Below are positions 44,636 through 54,970 of a stretch of DNA of 64,000 nucleotides, one piece after another. The position numbers and the translations under genes were made by a program. The number at the start of each line of letters is the position of its first letter. Position 1 is the first letter of the stretch. The stretch is from assembly GCA_963930655.1 (NCBI GenBank), contig OZ005610.1:9863001-9927000 (forward strand), read 5' to 3'. The notes under the pieces are model-generated. The model was not told the DNA's origin. It ran no database searches and saw only the letters and a program-made list of their open reading frames with translations. The stretch is from Myrica gale (lineage: Eukaryota; Streptophyta; Magnoliopsida; Fagales; Myricaceae).

Positions 44636-46585
44636 TTGTCCCTGAATTTTGATCACTTTAAAAAATTTGTCCCTAGGTTTTTACGTTTATCACACATAGT
44701 TTGTTAGTCCAAGTGTATTCCTTGAGCAATCCATTTTGATTTTGATGATATCAAACTCTATTATGCTTTGAAGTATTTTAGATCGCTAATAGTTAATCCA
44801 CTTTTCTATTAGTAAATTTTAAAAGGACTCTCGTTCTTGTAAGGTCCTAAATGTGCATTAACACAAAAGTTCAAACACTCACTTTTTCTATTGTAGGGTT
44901 TAAGATATTTTGGAATGAAAATGATCCTATCATATTGCTCAAAATCATCTCCGGCATTGATGGTGTCGACACTTAGCCAAGATGGTGTCAATACATTGCA
45001 CTGACTCCAGAGAGCCATCTTGGTGGTGTCAACACATGAAAATGATAGTGTCGACACATTGCACTGACACAAAATAGCTGATTTGATGATGTCGATACAT
45101 GTGAAGATGGTGTCGACACATGTCACAGACACCCGAGAGCCAAGTTCTAGACATGAAGATGGTGTCGACACATATTGCGGAATTGAAAATTTCTTCAAAA
45201 CGAGGTCAACTCTTATTTAAGTCATCATTACACCTAGGGCTTATAATAAAGCCCTTGGGGATCACTTAAGACAAAAGACTTATAAATATATCAAGATGGA
45301 GAGAGAAAACTCACCTCTTGCATCAGTTTTCTTGACCTAGTCTACAAAGAGAGAGAAAGAGCTTGAAAAAGAAAATTTTCACAGATCCCAAGAAAGCTAC
45401 AGCTGCCACCTGCCATTACTCCAGCTTTCATTCTTTGATCTTGTCTTCTTGCTCATTATTGTGCCTTGTATTTGCACATCAAGCTTTAAAATTTATTCTA
45501 TATTATCTCTTTCGTCAATCATTTGTAAGAACATTTAAGTGTGGGAAAACACTTGAGCCTACTCGTGAGGATAGAAGAAATCTCTCAGTGAGTGAGATTT
45601 GTTGTAAGAGTTAAAGTGTGACCTTAGCAAAATGTTTGTAACGATTACTTAGCAACCAAAAGCTAATGTGTGATTGCTATTGGATTATAGTGGAGAAAGC
45701 CCAAGGAAGGCAATAGCCTTAAGGTGAACGTAGGTAAGCTGTCTTGACCGAACCACTTAAAAATATCAGTGTCTTCTCTATCATTATTCTCTTTGGTTTT
45801 TATTGTTTCTCGTTTTATTTTGTTGCATTTTAATATTTGAAAGCTTTCTCCTTGAGTTATTCTTTAAAAAAAATTAATTTTTATTAAAACTCAATTCATC
45901 CCATCTTGAATTGTCACGTAGACTCATATAGTCCTTGAAATTTATGATTTTGTCAAAATGGTCCGTCGTCCACTTCTGTTAGCGAATTGCCCAGTCAACT
46001 AATAGCCATACACGTGATGACCAATCAGAAAATGACATGTGTAACAATTTTTAAAAAAATGCCACATCATTATTATTGCACCACATCAGTAAAATATATA
46101 TTTTTTAAAACTAACGAACCAGGGGTGGCTCCGCCTGGACTTCCTTTTGCCACCCTTCCTTGAGAAAGGGATGGCTCGGCCTCACTGGTTTTGGGGTGGT
46201 CGCGAGCCACCGCGTAAAGAAGGGAGATCTGGGATCCCCTTCTTGAGGGGTGGCTCGCTACCTCAAAGTGGTGGCAGCGAGTCCACCCTCTGCCTCCCTG
46301 GTTTTGGGGTGGCTCGCTGCCACAAAGGGAGCCACCCCTTTTGTCCTGGAGAAGGGGTGGTCGTGCGCCACCTCCTGGTTCATTAGTTTTTTTTAAATAA
46401 TTATAATTTTGTTTATTTTACTGATGTGACGCAATAAAACTGACGTGTCATGTTAAAAGAAATTGTTACACATGTCATTTTTTGGTTGGTCATGATATGT
46501 AGAGTCATTAGTTGAGTGGATAATTTCATAACAGAAGTGGACAGAACCTATGTGTGATAAATGCGAAAACTTGGACGAGATTTTT
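44636..46585. mobile_element. Large foldback element with GC-rich core, split by a solo LTR
   Basis: Left tip TTTTTGTCCCTGAATTTTG ... TTTATCACACATAG (44636-44700) pairs with right tip CTATGTGTGATAAATGCG ... GAGATTTTTGTCC (46548-46588). After the LTR insertion the left arm resumes at about 45915 (CCACTTCTGTTAG, ACATGTGTAACAATTT) and pairs with 46450-46550. Without the insertion the element would be about 740 bp. The core (about 46108-46387) is GC-rich and itself inverted, opening GAACCAGGGGTGGCTCCGCC and closing CCACCTCCTGGTTC. No coding sequence. Confidence 0.7.
44702..45914 (+). mobile_element. Solo LTR, copia-like (fossil), inserted in the foldback element
   Basis: It interrupts the left arm of the surrounding foldback element. 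It starts near TGTTAGTCC and ends TTGAATTGTCA. Near-matching 5-bp flanks (CATAG and CGTAG) suggest the target duplication. A TATA-like CTTATAAATATA lies near 45279-45290, and the U5-like end contains GACCGAACCACTTAAAAAT, as in SIRE-type copia LTRs. From 44960 to 45175 there are several TGGTGTCGACAC-type palindromes. No second LTR or internal region was found. Confidence 0.6.
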
Positions 46586-46588
46586 GTC

Positions 46589-47151
46589 CATGTCCACTCA
46601 AAATGAAGATATTTTAAAAAAAGTATGGAAGATGGTTGGCAACCCAAACCATCCATACCGGAGACCAAAGAGGCAATGTTGGAGAAGGAGGTAATTTTGG
46701 GCAGAAAAGTTGAGTAGAGAAGAGTTAAACAAGAGATTTGACGATTTCATTAAAAAGATGAAGGAAGAAATAGGAACGAAGCTCAACGACAACTAGTCAT
46801 GGTTCAGTAATCCCCATCAACTATCTTTTCACCCCAAAGTTATCTACGTCTCTTACCATATTTGCGCATTGATAATACAAGAGCGCGGCTTGCAGAGATT
46901 AATGCATTTGATCCATGAAGTATCTAACTCAGATACTTCCTGCCTGTTAAAAGATCTGATCGATGCCAAATTAAGAACAGAGTTCTGGTGAATGCTAATC
47001 GGTGGCTAGCTTACGTACTAAAAAAAACAGAGACCAACTTGGCGCACTATTAAAGAAGAAAAAACCAAAAAACTAGGCCGATAACATAGAACATACTACC
47101 ATACGACACTACCATTTAACAAACTAACATTGTTTTGCAACGCCAACTACC
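46589..47151. other. No gene seen
   Basis: Mixed-composition DNA between the foldback element and the MYB fragment. Nothing recognised. Confidence 0.45.
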
Positions 47152-47302
47152 ATGCCCCCCACGGGAAAGGGCAGAGCACCGCGTTGTGACAACAATGGGA
47201 TTAAGAAAGGGCCGGCCTGGACACCGGAGGAGGATCAGAAACTGGTCGACTACATACAGAAACATGAATATAGGAATTGGAGGATGCTGCCAAAGAATGC
47301 TG
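47152..47302 (+). pseudogene. R2R3-MYB exon 1 fragment
   Basis: The frame [20 protein letters not shown], then [20 protein letters not shown] and WRMLPKNAG, is the first exon of an R2R3-MYB transcription factor ([21 protein letters not shown] type). It ends in a GT donor (47303) at the same phase and place (NAG|) where MYB genes are normally split. The extra MPPTGK start, an inserted Ala before WTPEED and R in place of the first C of the usual CCD depart from the family. I found no exon 2 or 3 (RCGKSCRLRWTNYL, the second repeat) in the following kilobases. Probably a captured or truncated gene piece. A gene with very distant exons is less likely. Confidence 0.75.
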
Positions 47303-48246
47303 GTATGTTTTCTTTAGTGTTACAAATATTTTACATCTAATGCATGGTTGGTGAACTGCTGCAAGAAGTTTCCGGTGATGGTGGCAGCCGTGATGGTGGG
47401 TGGAGGAAGCAGCAATGATTGCAGGAAGAGACTGGTGGCTGCTGGGGTTCACCACCATTTTTAGAGGCTGACGGAGATTGAAAACGAGCTTCCATATTTG
47501 AAAATGGCTATGGGTCACTTGCGCAATAAAAAAGAAACGATTTAGGAAAATGGACTTGACATGGAAAATTGAAGGTGAGGTGGTGAAGGCAGCTTAAGTG
47601 TTCGGAACTCACGTTAGAAGGGCTAACTAAAAAGGGTAATAACTCAGTGACTGAAAAATAAATTTTTAAAATTTAGTGGTTAATTTGTAAAAAAGATAAA
47701 ATTTAAGGGTTAAAAATTAAAAATTTCTCGATAAAAACAAAAAAAAGACTAATACCATATGCCCAGCCCAAGACTCGGGACGAGAGCGTTTATAAGGGCT
47801 TGAAGCCCAAACTGCATTTGCCTTCAACTACTGGGCTACGAACATGTTTGTTTTACCGAATTTTTGGACCCTAAAATTCGAACTAAATAAATATATTTTA
47901 TAATTTTTAACTTTTACACATACATTTCAAATTTTTCACAAATTCAAATAAAATTTAACATTTGAAAGATTTTCAAAATTTTAGAAATATTCTCTAAAAT
48001 TTTAATAAACAAACAACTCCGACACAGGCACAAACATTTTGTCAATACTCGCATGTCCCGTCATTTATGTTACTCATAGATCAAACGGCGGTCCAGAATT
48101 ATTTAAAATTTCAATTTATATAAATATTCATAATTTTATTAAAAATCTTACCTTTTTTTTTTGTAAAATGAATATCCGTAAATGTGTTCGATCGTAATTT
48201 TTCTCAACGTACTAATACTATCACAAACCCTAATGTGCCTCACTTT
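47303..48246. other. No gene seen
   Basis: Low-complexity, AT-rich towards the right. The MYB coding sequence does not continue here. Confidence 0.45.
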
Positions 48247-48445
48247 GGTTGCGTTTGTCACTAAAATTTTACCCAAAATTTTATCTCTCTCCTAATAAAA
48301 TACTCCAATATAATCTCCCTCTCTTCCATCAAAAAATATAAAAAATTACAAAAACTATAAAATATTATCTCTCTCTTCACTTTTTCACTAAACCCAATAC
48401 CAACACTAAACCCAATACCAAAAATTTTACCACACAAACCCACCC
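48247..48445. mobile_element. Tourist-like MITE, 199 bp
   Basis: Left end GGTTGCGTTTGTCACTAAAA and right end TTTTACCACACAAACCCACCC are imperfect inverted copies. The interior (CTAAACCCAATACC, CACTTTTTCACTAAACCC, ATAATCTCCCTCTC) is the reverse-orientation match of the element at 63052-63243. Flanking trinucleotides are TTT and TTC, so a TTA/TAA-type duplication has decayed or is absent. Confidence 0.65.
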
Positions 48446-48691
48446 TTCTTCTCCGTAACAATAACTTAACATCTAAAGTCTACACTATTAAAGTTTTCAA
48501 TATATAAAAATAACTTTTTGTTTCATCTGCGTATTTTTATAGTTGTTTTTATAATTTTTTTTATTAGAAATACTGTAGATTTTATTGAGTTCCTGAAAAT
48601 TACTTTCAAATTTGTAATACAGATATTGGAGTGTAAAAACAGCAGTCGTAAAATTTCAAAGAAATAACAGAACTGAAGGAAACGCTTCTAA

Positions 48692-48890
48692 GGGTATGTT
48701 TGGGGCTCAAATATTTGGACCCAAAAATTTAGGTTTAATCATAAAAAATTCACCACATAATTTTTTATTATTATAATACTTATTAAAAATCTTCTCTCTC
48801 TTTACTTTTTCACCAACTCCCATAACATATCTTTACTTTATAATATTTCTCAAACCTCAATACCTAAAATTTTCACCCTCAAACATACCC
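48692..48890. mobile_element. Tourist-like (PIF/Harbinger) MITE, 199 bp, next to the EMC10 start
   Basis: Termini GGGTATGTTTG and CAAACATACCC are exact inverted copies, with TAA target duplications at 48689-48691 and 48891-48893, the PIF/Harbinger signature. It ends 40 bp before the EMC10-like ATG and so probably lies in the promoter or 5' UTR. Confidence 0.85.
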
Positions 48891-48930
48891 TAACATCCTC
48901 CCCTCTCACAGGACTGGCAGAAACTAAAAA

Positions 48931-51900
48931 ATGTCTCTGCTCCACTTGCTTCTGATAGTCTCTCTCTTGTTCTCTTCATCTCTCGCCTTCCGATCCGATG
49001 AACTCCTTGCTGATGACGAAGAGTTCGGCCTAGAAGGAGGAGTGCAAGTAGACCCCCTGTCCCCTGATCTCACGACCACCCGATCATCCCCTCCGCCTCC
49101 AAAGATAACAACTCGTAAGAGATATTCCGACTCTGATCCGGACTCCAAGGTTCAGTTTTCACTCGAGCACGCCTTTGGAGACTCCGACTTCTCGCCGGCG
49201 GGGACCTTTACTGCTCGCCTCAAGACTTGGAACCACGGCAGCCAGGTTGGTTTCTTGGGTCTTCCCTTTCTCTCTGTTCCTCTTTGTTCTTCTGAAATTT
49301 CGGTTACTTGGAACGAAATGGAATGATTTGGTTTTGGAGTTTGAGACTTTGCCCGGACTTTTACCGGGTTTCATATTTGGTTTTCATCATATTTAATGTG
49401 TCTTGAGAATTTGGACTTGATTTGGTTATGGTTCAACGGTAAGTTGATGGGTTCTTTCCGGGTATGTGCCTAGGATTATAATTTTCTGAACATACTGTTC
49501 TCGTTTTCGACTCTATTTAACGGCGGGTAGAATTCTTTTCTTCTTCTGATATTTCTCTTTTATGGTACTGGAATTTGGGGTTTGGCGTGGGATTTGGTCG
49601 TGGGTTTATCGATTTCTCTGTTCTTTGGCGAGTTTGGGCGTGAATTTAGGATTAGTATTTTTATTTTCTCCTGCTTTGTTGCTGAGAAGATTCAGGTAAA
49701 AGAAAAAGAGAATGTCTTAGCGATGGTTCTAATTTGAAACATTTTGTTAGTTTTGTTCTTAAAGGGATTTGGATTGACTCTATTTTCTAAACTTTCGTTT
49801 TGACTCATGTTAGAGTTTGCTTTGTCTGATGCATGGCTTATAACTACTTCGAGGACAAAAACATGTACTTAGCTCATGTGGTTAATATGCCCGGAGAAAG
49901 ATTAAAATGTAGGAGGAATTAACACTCAGGTGAGAAATAAATGCTGATCAATGTATGGATGATGATATTAACCTGGGTAGGCAAATCGTTTGGCTATCTG
50001 TGGTTAGTCAATCTACATAGCTTTCTGTTGCATCCTTCCCTCTTGATTGAAGTTGTTAGAGAATATAATTCTAATAATAAAATCTTCCTCTTCCTATTAG
50101 CGTAAGCTTTTGGGACAAGTGGTAGATTTACATGGTATCAGAGCCAATGTCCTAAGTTCGACACCTGACTCTGCACTTCACTCCAATTTCAATTAAATAT
50201 ATCCTCCTATTAGCTTAAACTTTTGGAATGAGTGGTAGATTCATAGAAGTGATTGGTTGGAACTCTTTTGTTGGAGGTGCAGTTCTTGTTTGGTGTGGCT
50301 CAGTCTGTTTGGATACTAAGCATAACAAGGAGTTCGCTGAGGATGGATTCACCTTCAAATTTTGTGGTTTCTTGGTTTGATGGTAGATCTTAGAAGGCAG
50401 TCATATGCTTTTTTCTAAATGATTAATATATTGGAAGAGACAGCCTTGTATGAGGGCAGTTTTGTTGGAAGTCTTCTCAGAAAAGGTCTCTCAATCAAGG
50501 TCTAGAATCAAATCTGCAGTGAACTTTGTTGCCATGTTAGCTGGGCTGGAATTTTCTTTACGTGGCACTCCAAGAGATGCAAGCACTGCTAGCTGTTTTG
50601 CCATTGAAGTAGCTGTGGTCAGATAATGGTGCAGCATATATGGGTTCTTATGAATGCTTGCAATTATGCAAGGGCTTTTCGTTTTTTGTGGCCAAATGAA
50701 TATGTGTTGGTGAACTGAGAAGTTGAAAAGAAGTATGTATTTATAACGTTATCTATAGATAGTATGTATGTATGGTTGTCTATATGTCATCAATTTTAAG
50801 TGTAAGCTCTAATTGCTAAAGATTTAGATAAAAGCCGAATCATACATTCCCTTGAAGCATGAATCAAAAACCATTTTCATTTCTGCTAGGTCTTTTGAGG
50901 TGGTAGGATCTGTGGGTAAGGTTCTTTGAGGAGTATCAGACTGAAAGTGCTTGGGAGGCAGTTTTTAAGAGTATGAGTGATATGAATTTTTGGTTACTAC
51001 TTCAAAGTTGAGGGATATACTTGTGGCTGCTTTGGATGCAAGCTCACAAAGCAACCCAGAAGTTCCTCAACAGTTTTATCTTTGAGTTTTGGGATCAATA
51101 CCTCTGAAAACCAGACAGAAAATTCTAAGGAATTTGGATGTTTTATCTTTAGGCATTAATGAGGGTTAAGAGTGTGTGGATCAGTTGGCTTGTATAAGAA
51201 TCCTATACAAATTTGTCATGGTCGTTAGGTTTTTTCATTGTTATTTGTGATTTTGTTTCTCTATTTCTTGTCATTTTGGGGTTTTACAGCTTTCTGTTGT
51301 CGTTATGAGAGATTAGACAGAGTGTGTCTGTGTTTGTGTAAAGATGGTACTCACAACAAATCCTTTTATCTGCGATAGATAAGAGGTAATGAGACATGCT
51401 CTTGTATTTTACATCATATTAAACCATGTTTAGGCCTCACCATGTCAGAAAAAATTGGTGACAAGATGCGATAGTGTGTTACCCTTTTGAGGACATTGCT
51501 ATGTTCAGCCACCCACAGATGGGTCCTGATTGCTGGTAGTTTCGCTACTAGTTTAAGGATGGTTTTAGACAGATGTTTTCGAGTAGAAGCTAAGAAATTT
51601 CAGGTGTCAGTTAGTGATAGAGGAGTAGTTAGATGGTCGGAGTGGAGTCGAAAGTCTCATAGTGCCATCTTGCTTGGGCGATTTGGGGCTGTCTGGTTAG
51701 TTAATCTAGCCAGCCAGCTGTTGAGAGCAGCTCCTGATCAGGACGTCGTTTTGAGATTCAATGAAGGTTCTAGGGCTCTCCTGGCTCAACGATGTGCTAA
51801 CAAGTTGGGAAGATACGTTGCTGTGATGGAGTTTGGAGAAGGACACCGGAAAGGGGTGGTCATGGTCCCCGAAGGTCGCGTGGGAGCTGGCTGGTTGGCT

Positions 51901-54900
51901 ATGGCAGACTGTTTCCAGGGGTGGTTGATCACCTTGGGCCGGTAGGGAATCGTCATGGTTATGCCGGTGCAATAGGGCGAAGAGAGGGGGTGTCCTTCGC
52001 GGATGTTGTACAGATGGGGTCGAATAGGGGTGGTCATGGGCAGGCTGTTTCTCATGCTCGAAGTGCCGCTCCGCTCGCAGGAGGAATAGGGAGATCGCTT
52101 GTGGAGAAAGGGAAGAGCTTTGCAGTCGAGGGGGCAGCTTTGTCTGGTTTGCGGGCTACTTCTGACATGGTAGAGGTTTTCTGCCCAATGCATTTTCGAT
52201 TGAGACTAAAGGGTCTACTGGATGAGTTGAATAGGCTCCTCGGGTCAGTCTTGGGTGAGGGTTCGTGGGGTCTGTTGGATGACCGTGTTGGCTGTGCTGA
52301 GTGTGCTGGGCCGGATGGGCTTGCTGATCTGGGTATTGGGGGTGGGCCAGAGGGATGCGTAAGTCTACTTCCAAAGCTTTTGAATAGACCGGGTGGGCTT
52401 GCAAATGACAAAATGGACTTACGCATCTCACGGGCCAGTGGGGCTGGGCCGGGTGGGCTTGGTTCTGGGCAGGATGGGCCTGCAGATCCGGCGATGGGCA
52501 GGATGACCCGAGAACCCATTTTGAAGCCAATCTCAATGTCATCTCCGATCCATTGGAGATCCCCTCAGGTGCTGACCGGAACACTTTGCCGGTGGACGAT
52601 CTGCCCTCGTCGACGCTGTCTGTGGTGGCAGGGATGGGTTCCGACGACTCGCCGGCGCCGGAACAGTCAGTTGAAGTTGGGGCTGTTTCTGCACGTTTCT
52701 CTTCGGGCTTCATGGAGACGTCGAATTGTTGCCTTTTGGAGACAGACCGGGCCGATACTCAGGTTGGGACATTCCAGAGCGGTGTCCTGATGGAGGGGGT
52801 CCTTGTACAGGATTGTTGTGGTGGGAGCTCCGACGTCATGGCGAGTCCTGTCTTGGAGATTGCTTCTGGGGTTCTCTCAGGTGGTATGGGGGGGGGGTGT
52901 GTTCCCGGGGGTCATCTATAGACTTGAAGGTTCGTCTGGAGCCCGTGGGTGAGAGCTCTAAGTGTTGTGGTGGGAGCTCCGACGTCATGGCGAGTCCTGT
53001 CTTGGAGATTGCTTCTGGGGTTCTCTCAGGCGGTATGGAGGGGGGGGGGAGTGTTCCCGGGGGTCATCTCTAGTATTGAAGGTTGGTCTGGAGCCCGTGG
53101 GTGAGAGGTTAGCAGATTCTTTAGTAGGGGAAGGGGCTGTTGTTTGTGTTGACAATAGCGTTGCTGGGTCTTTAGCGACGGAGGATGGAAGTTTTACCTC
53201 GACCGCACCCTTGGCGGTTAGCTCCCTTCATAAAGATTTGGGGGGAGAATCTCCGGCGTGGGTCCTGGACATGGTGTCCTCTGTGGGTGAGATGGTAGGG
53301 GTGTCTTGTGGTGGTCAAGAGGAAAAGCTGAGGGAGCTCTTTGCAGCGTTGGAGCGCGATCGGGTGCCGTTTCGTTCGAAAACATCTAGAAAATCAGGAG
53401 GGAGGATGATCAGGGAGTTGAAGGGCTTGAAGTCTTCGGTTAATTATGACGAGTCTTCTGTGACCGCTAGGAAGACTGTGACCTTTGGATTGGACTGTTA
53501 GGGGTATCGTTTGGGTTGCGGGTGGGAGGAGGTTTTGGGAAGGTCTTGTTGGCCAATGGGGTGTGGGTTGTAGGCCAGTGGGTTGTGGGTGGCTGGGTTT
53601 TCCTGTTTGTGTTTTGGTTTCTTCAGTACTTTCTCTTGCACTGGTGTATTCCCGTTGTGTGTTTCGTTTTGTCTTTTTAATAAAACTGTCTTACTTATAT
53701 AAAAAAAAATGTTCAGCCACCCACATATCATGTCTGTCCATTTTTCTTTTCAAATTTTTTTAAGGGTTGCATATGACAGAATTATCCAGTGAAATACACG
53801 GATAAGCAGGAAAAGAAAGTTTTTGCAATATCCATAATTGCTGTTCGCTCATATCGACACCACTGGGTGAGAAGAACATTTAGGTGTTCCTAAAATTTCA
53901 GAGGAAATTAGAATTTGGTGTCACTAGGTAAAAAGTTTTATAAAGGATTTTGTGATCCCATTGTTGGTGTTTTCGATGATGATGATGATGTAGGTCTTGT
54001 TATCATTGCATTCATAAAAAATGGTCTTGTTATCATTGCCTAATGAAAGATCATCTGAAGTCACTTCCATCAGAATTGTACTGTTTAAACCTATAAATTT
54101 CTCTATTCTGTCACAATCAGGCCCTAAATTTGTCATATCAATTCAAACACCAAATACACTTGTGGACTGACTTGTACTTTTACTTGTTCTAGACATTGAC
54201 AAAGCTGCGTTTTTCGAGAAATGCTTTTACCGAGTTCGAGAAGGAGAAGTTTCAAGTAATCTCTTTTGCCAAACTTGTGCTTTTTAGAGTTAGCCTTATC
54301 ATCTCGCATTCTCCAATATGGGAGGTGTTGACACTATTCATGCAGAATCTGCTGAAAGGGGACGACTTCTATAGGATCAGACTACCATCCAATGTCTTGA
54401 GCTCTCCTGGCAGGGAGTATGTTATTTCCTCAGTGAAAGCAGTAAGTATGTCTTTAAATAAGGATCATGCCAAAGTTTGATGAACTTTATTGCTCAATCC
54501 AGTTGTTTGGGCTTCGACGTCTCAATTTCAGGTTCTGAATTGTACTGTTCAGTACAGCTTGTAATGTCAGAAAGCTTCTATATTTTGGAAAATTAGGTAT
54601 ATGGATAAAAGTGCAAAAGAAAGTTATTCTATCAAGGAAACAAGTTATGGGTGGTTGTTGGTTGAATTTTTTGTTTTCTAGATTTACTTAAAATATATTT
54701 TTGTTTAGGCTTAAAGTTTTATCATTTTCTCTACAAGGAAACTTCCCAGTAACATATTTTCGTACTTACGGATTTTTACCCTTAGGGATAAATGATTTTT
54801 CTAATGCTAATGAGAAACTTCTACCATTGTGCCAAACTTTCAACTTATTTGTGCTACCAAAATTTGTTTATAATGGCTGTGATTCCAAGACAGGACTAAT

Positions 54901-54970
54901 TCCCTGTTTTGTCTAATTGCAGAGATGCCTTCCACGAGATGGTTTGGATGAACATTTTGTTATACAAATG
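48931..54970 (+). CDS. EMC10: EMC10-like ER membrane protein complex subunit, first four exons
   Basis: EMC10 is a subunit of the ER membrane protein complex, which inserts tail-anchored and multipass proteins. Exons 48931-49245, 54193-54255, 54346-54441 and 54923-54970 join in frame to 174 residues. The start is a signal peptide of about 20 residues (MSLLHLLLIVSLLFSSSLAF), followed by DELLADDEEFGLEGG, a Pro/Ser/Thr-rich linker and the conserved VQFSLEHAFGDSDFSPAGTF, LTKLRFSRNAFTEFEKEKFQ, GDDFYRIRLPSNVLSSPGRE and RCLPRDGLDEHFVIQM. A complete plant protein continues with the rest of the luminal beta domain and a C-terminal membrane helix (YWMYLIPLGLIVMN type); I could not find these in 54971-64000. 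Either intron 4 exceeds 9 kb, filled by LINEs, and the gene ends beyond the window, or the gene is truncated. Exons seen have no stops or frameshifts and clean GT-AG sites. Intron 1 is 4.9 kb and contains a LINE. Confidence 0.85.
50088..50256. repeat. Retrotransposon leader-like fragment in EMC10 intron 1 (fossil)
   Basis: ATGGTATCAGAGCC near 50150 matches the initiator-Met-tRNA primer-binding site used by many plant LTR elements. A preceding unit, CCTATTAGCGTAAGCTTTTG, recurs in similar form near 50207. No LTR borders were found, so only a remnant is claimed. The rest of intron 1 up to 51500 shows nothing further. Confidence 0.35.
51518..53708 (+). mobile_element. ORF1-only LINE (half-LINE) in EMC10 intron 1
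   Basis: A 17-bp perfect duplication, ATGTTCAGCCACCCACA, flanks the insertion (51501-51517 and 53709-53725), and it ends in nine A. Length 2191 bp. Only ORF1-type sequence is present. First is a domain running VEAKKFQVSVSDRGVVRWSE ... ILLGRFGAVWLVN ... NEGSRALLAQRCANKLGRYV ... GHRKGVVMVPEGRVGAGW. Then come SFADVV, a Gly/Pro-rich low-complexity middle, and a tail ending GGRMIRELKGLKSSVNYDES with a stop at 53499-53501. The 3' UTR follows directly and closes TTTTTAATAAAACTGTCTTA, like the tail of the minus-strand LINE at 62.8 kb. No endonuclease or RT sequence occurs. The ORF changes frame about four times, so it is decayed, but the borders are intact. Confidence 0.85.
52814..53111. repeat. Near-identical 149-bp tandem duplication within the half-LINE
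   Basis: Copies at 52814-52962 and 52963-53111, both starting TGTTGTGGTGGGAGCTCCGA and including CGGTATGG/TGGTATGG, GTTCCCGGGGGTCATCT and GTCTGGAGCCCGTGGGTGAG. Few differences, so the duplication is recent relative to the rest of the ORF1 decay. A G-run inside differs in length. Confidence 0.9.
53726..54192. other. End of EMC10 intron 1
   Basis: Intron sequence after the LINE. The 17-mer GGTCTTGTTATCATTGC occurs twice about 40 bp apart (near 53993 and 54021). Nothing else noted. Confidence 0.6.

Noticed and set aside
46147-46386. 79-residue Gly/Arg/Pro-rich frame
   Set aside because: It falls in the inverted GC-rich core of the foldback element and reflects its GGGGTGGCTCG repeats.
50600-50720. 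Possible integrase-like piece (SDNGAAYMGSY) in EMC10 intron 1
   Set aside because: Too short and isolated to support a retrotransposon call beyond the primer-site-like motif nearby.
51786-52713. Several overlapping minus-strand open frames
   Set aside because: They are antisense to the ORF1 sequence of the half-LINE, are Pro/Ser-rich, and are explained by the GC-rich coding strand.
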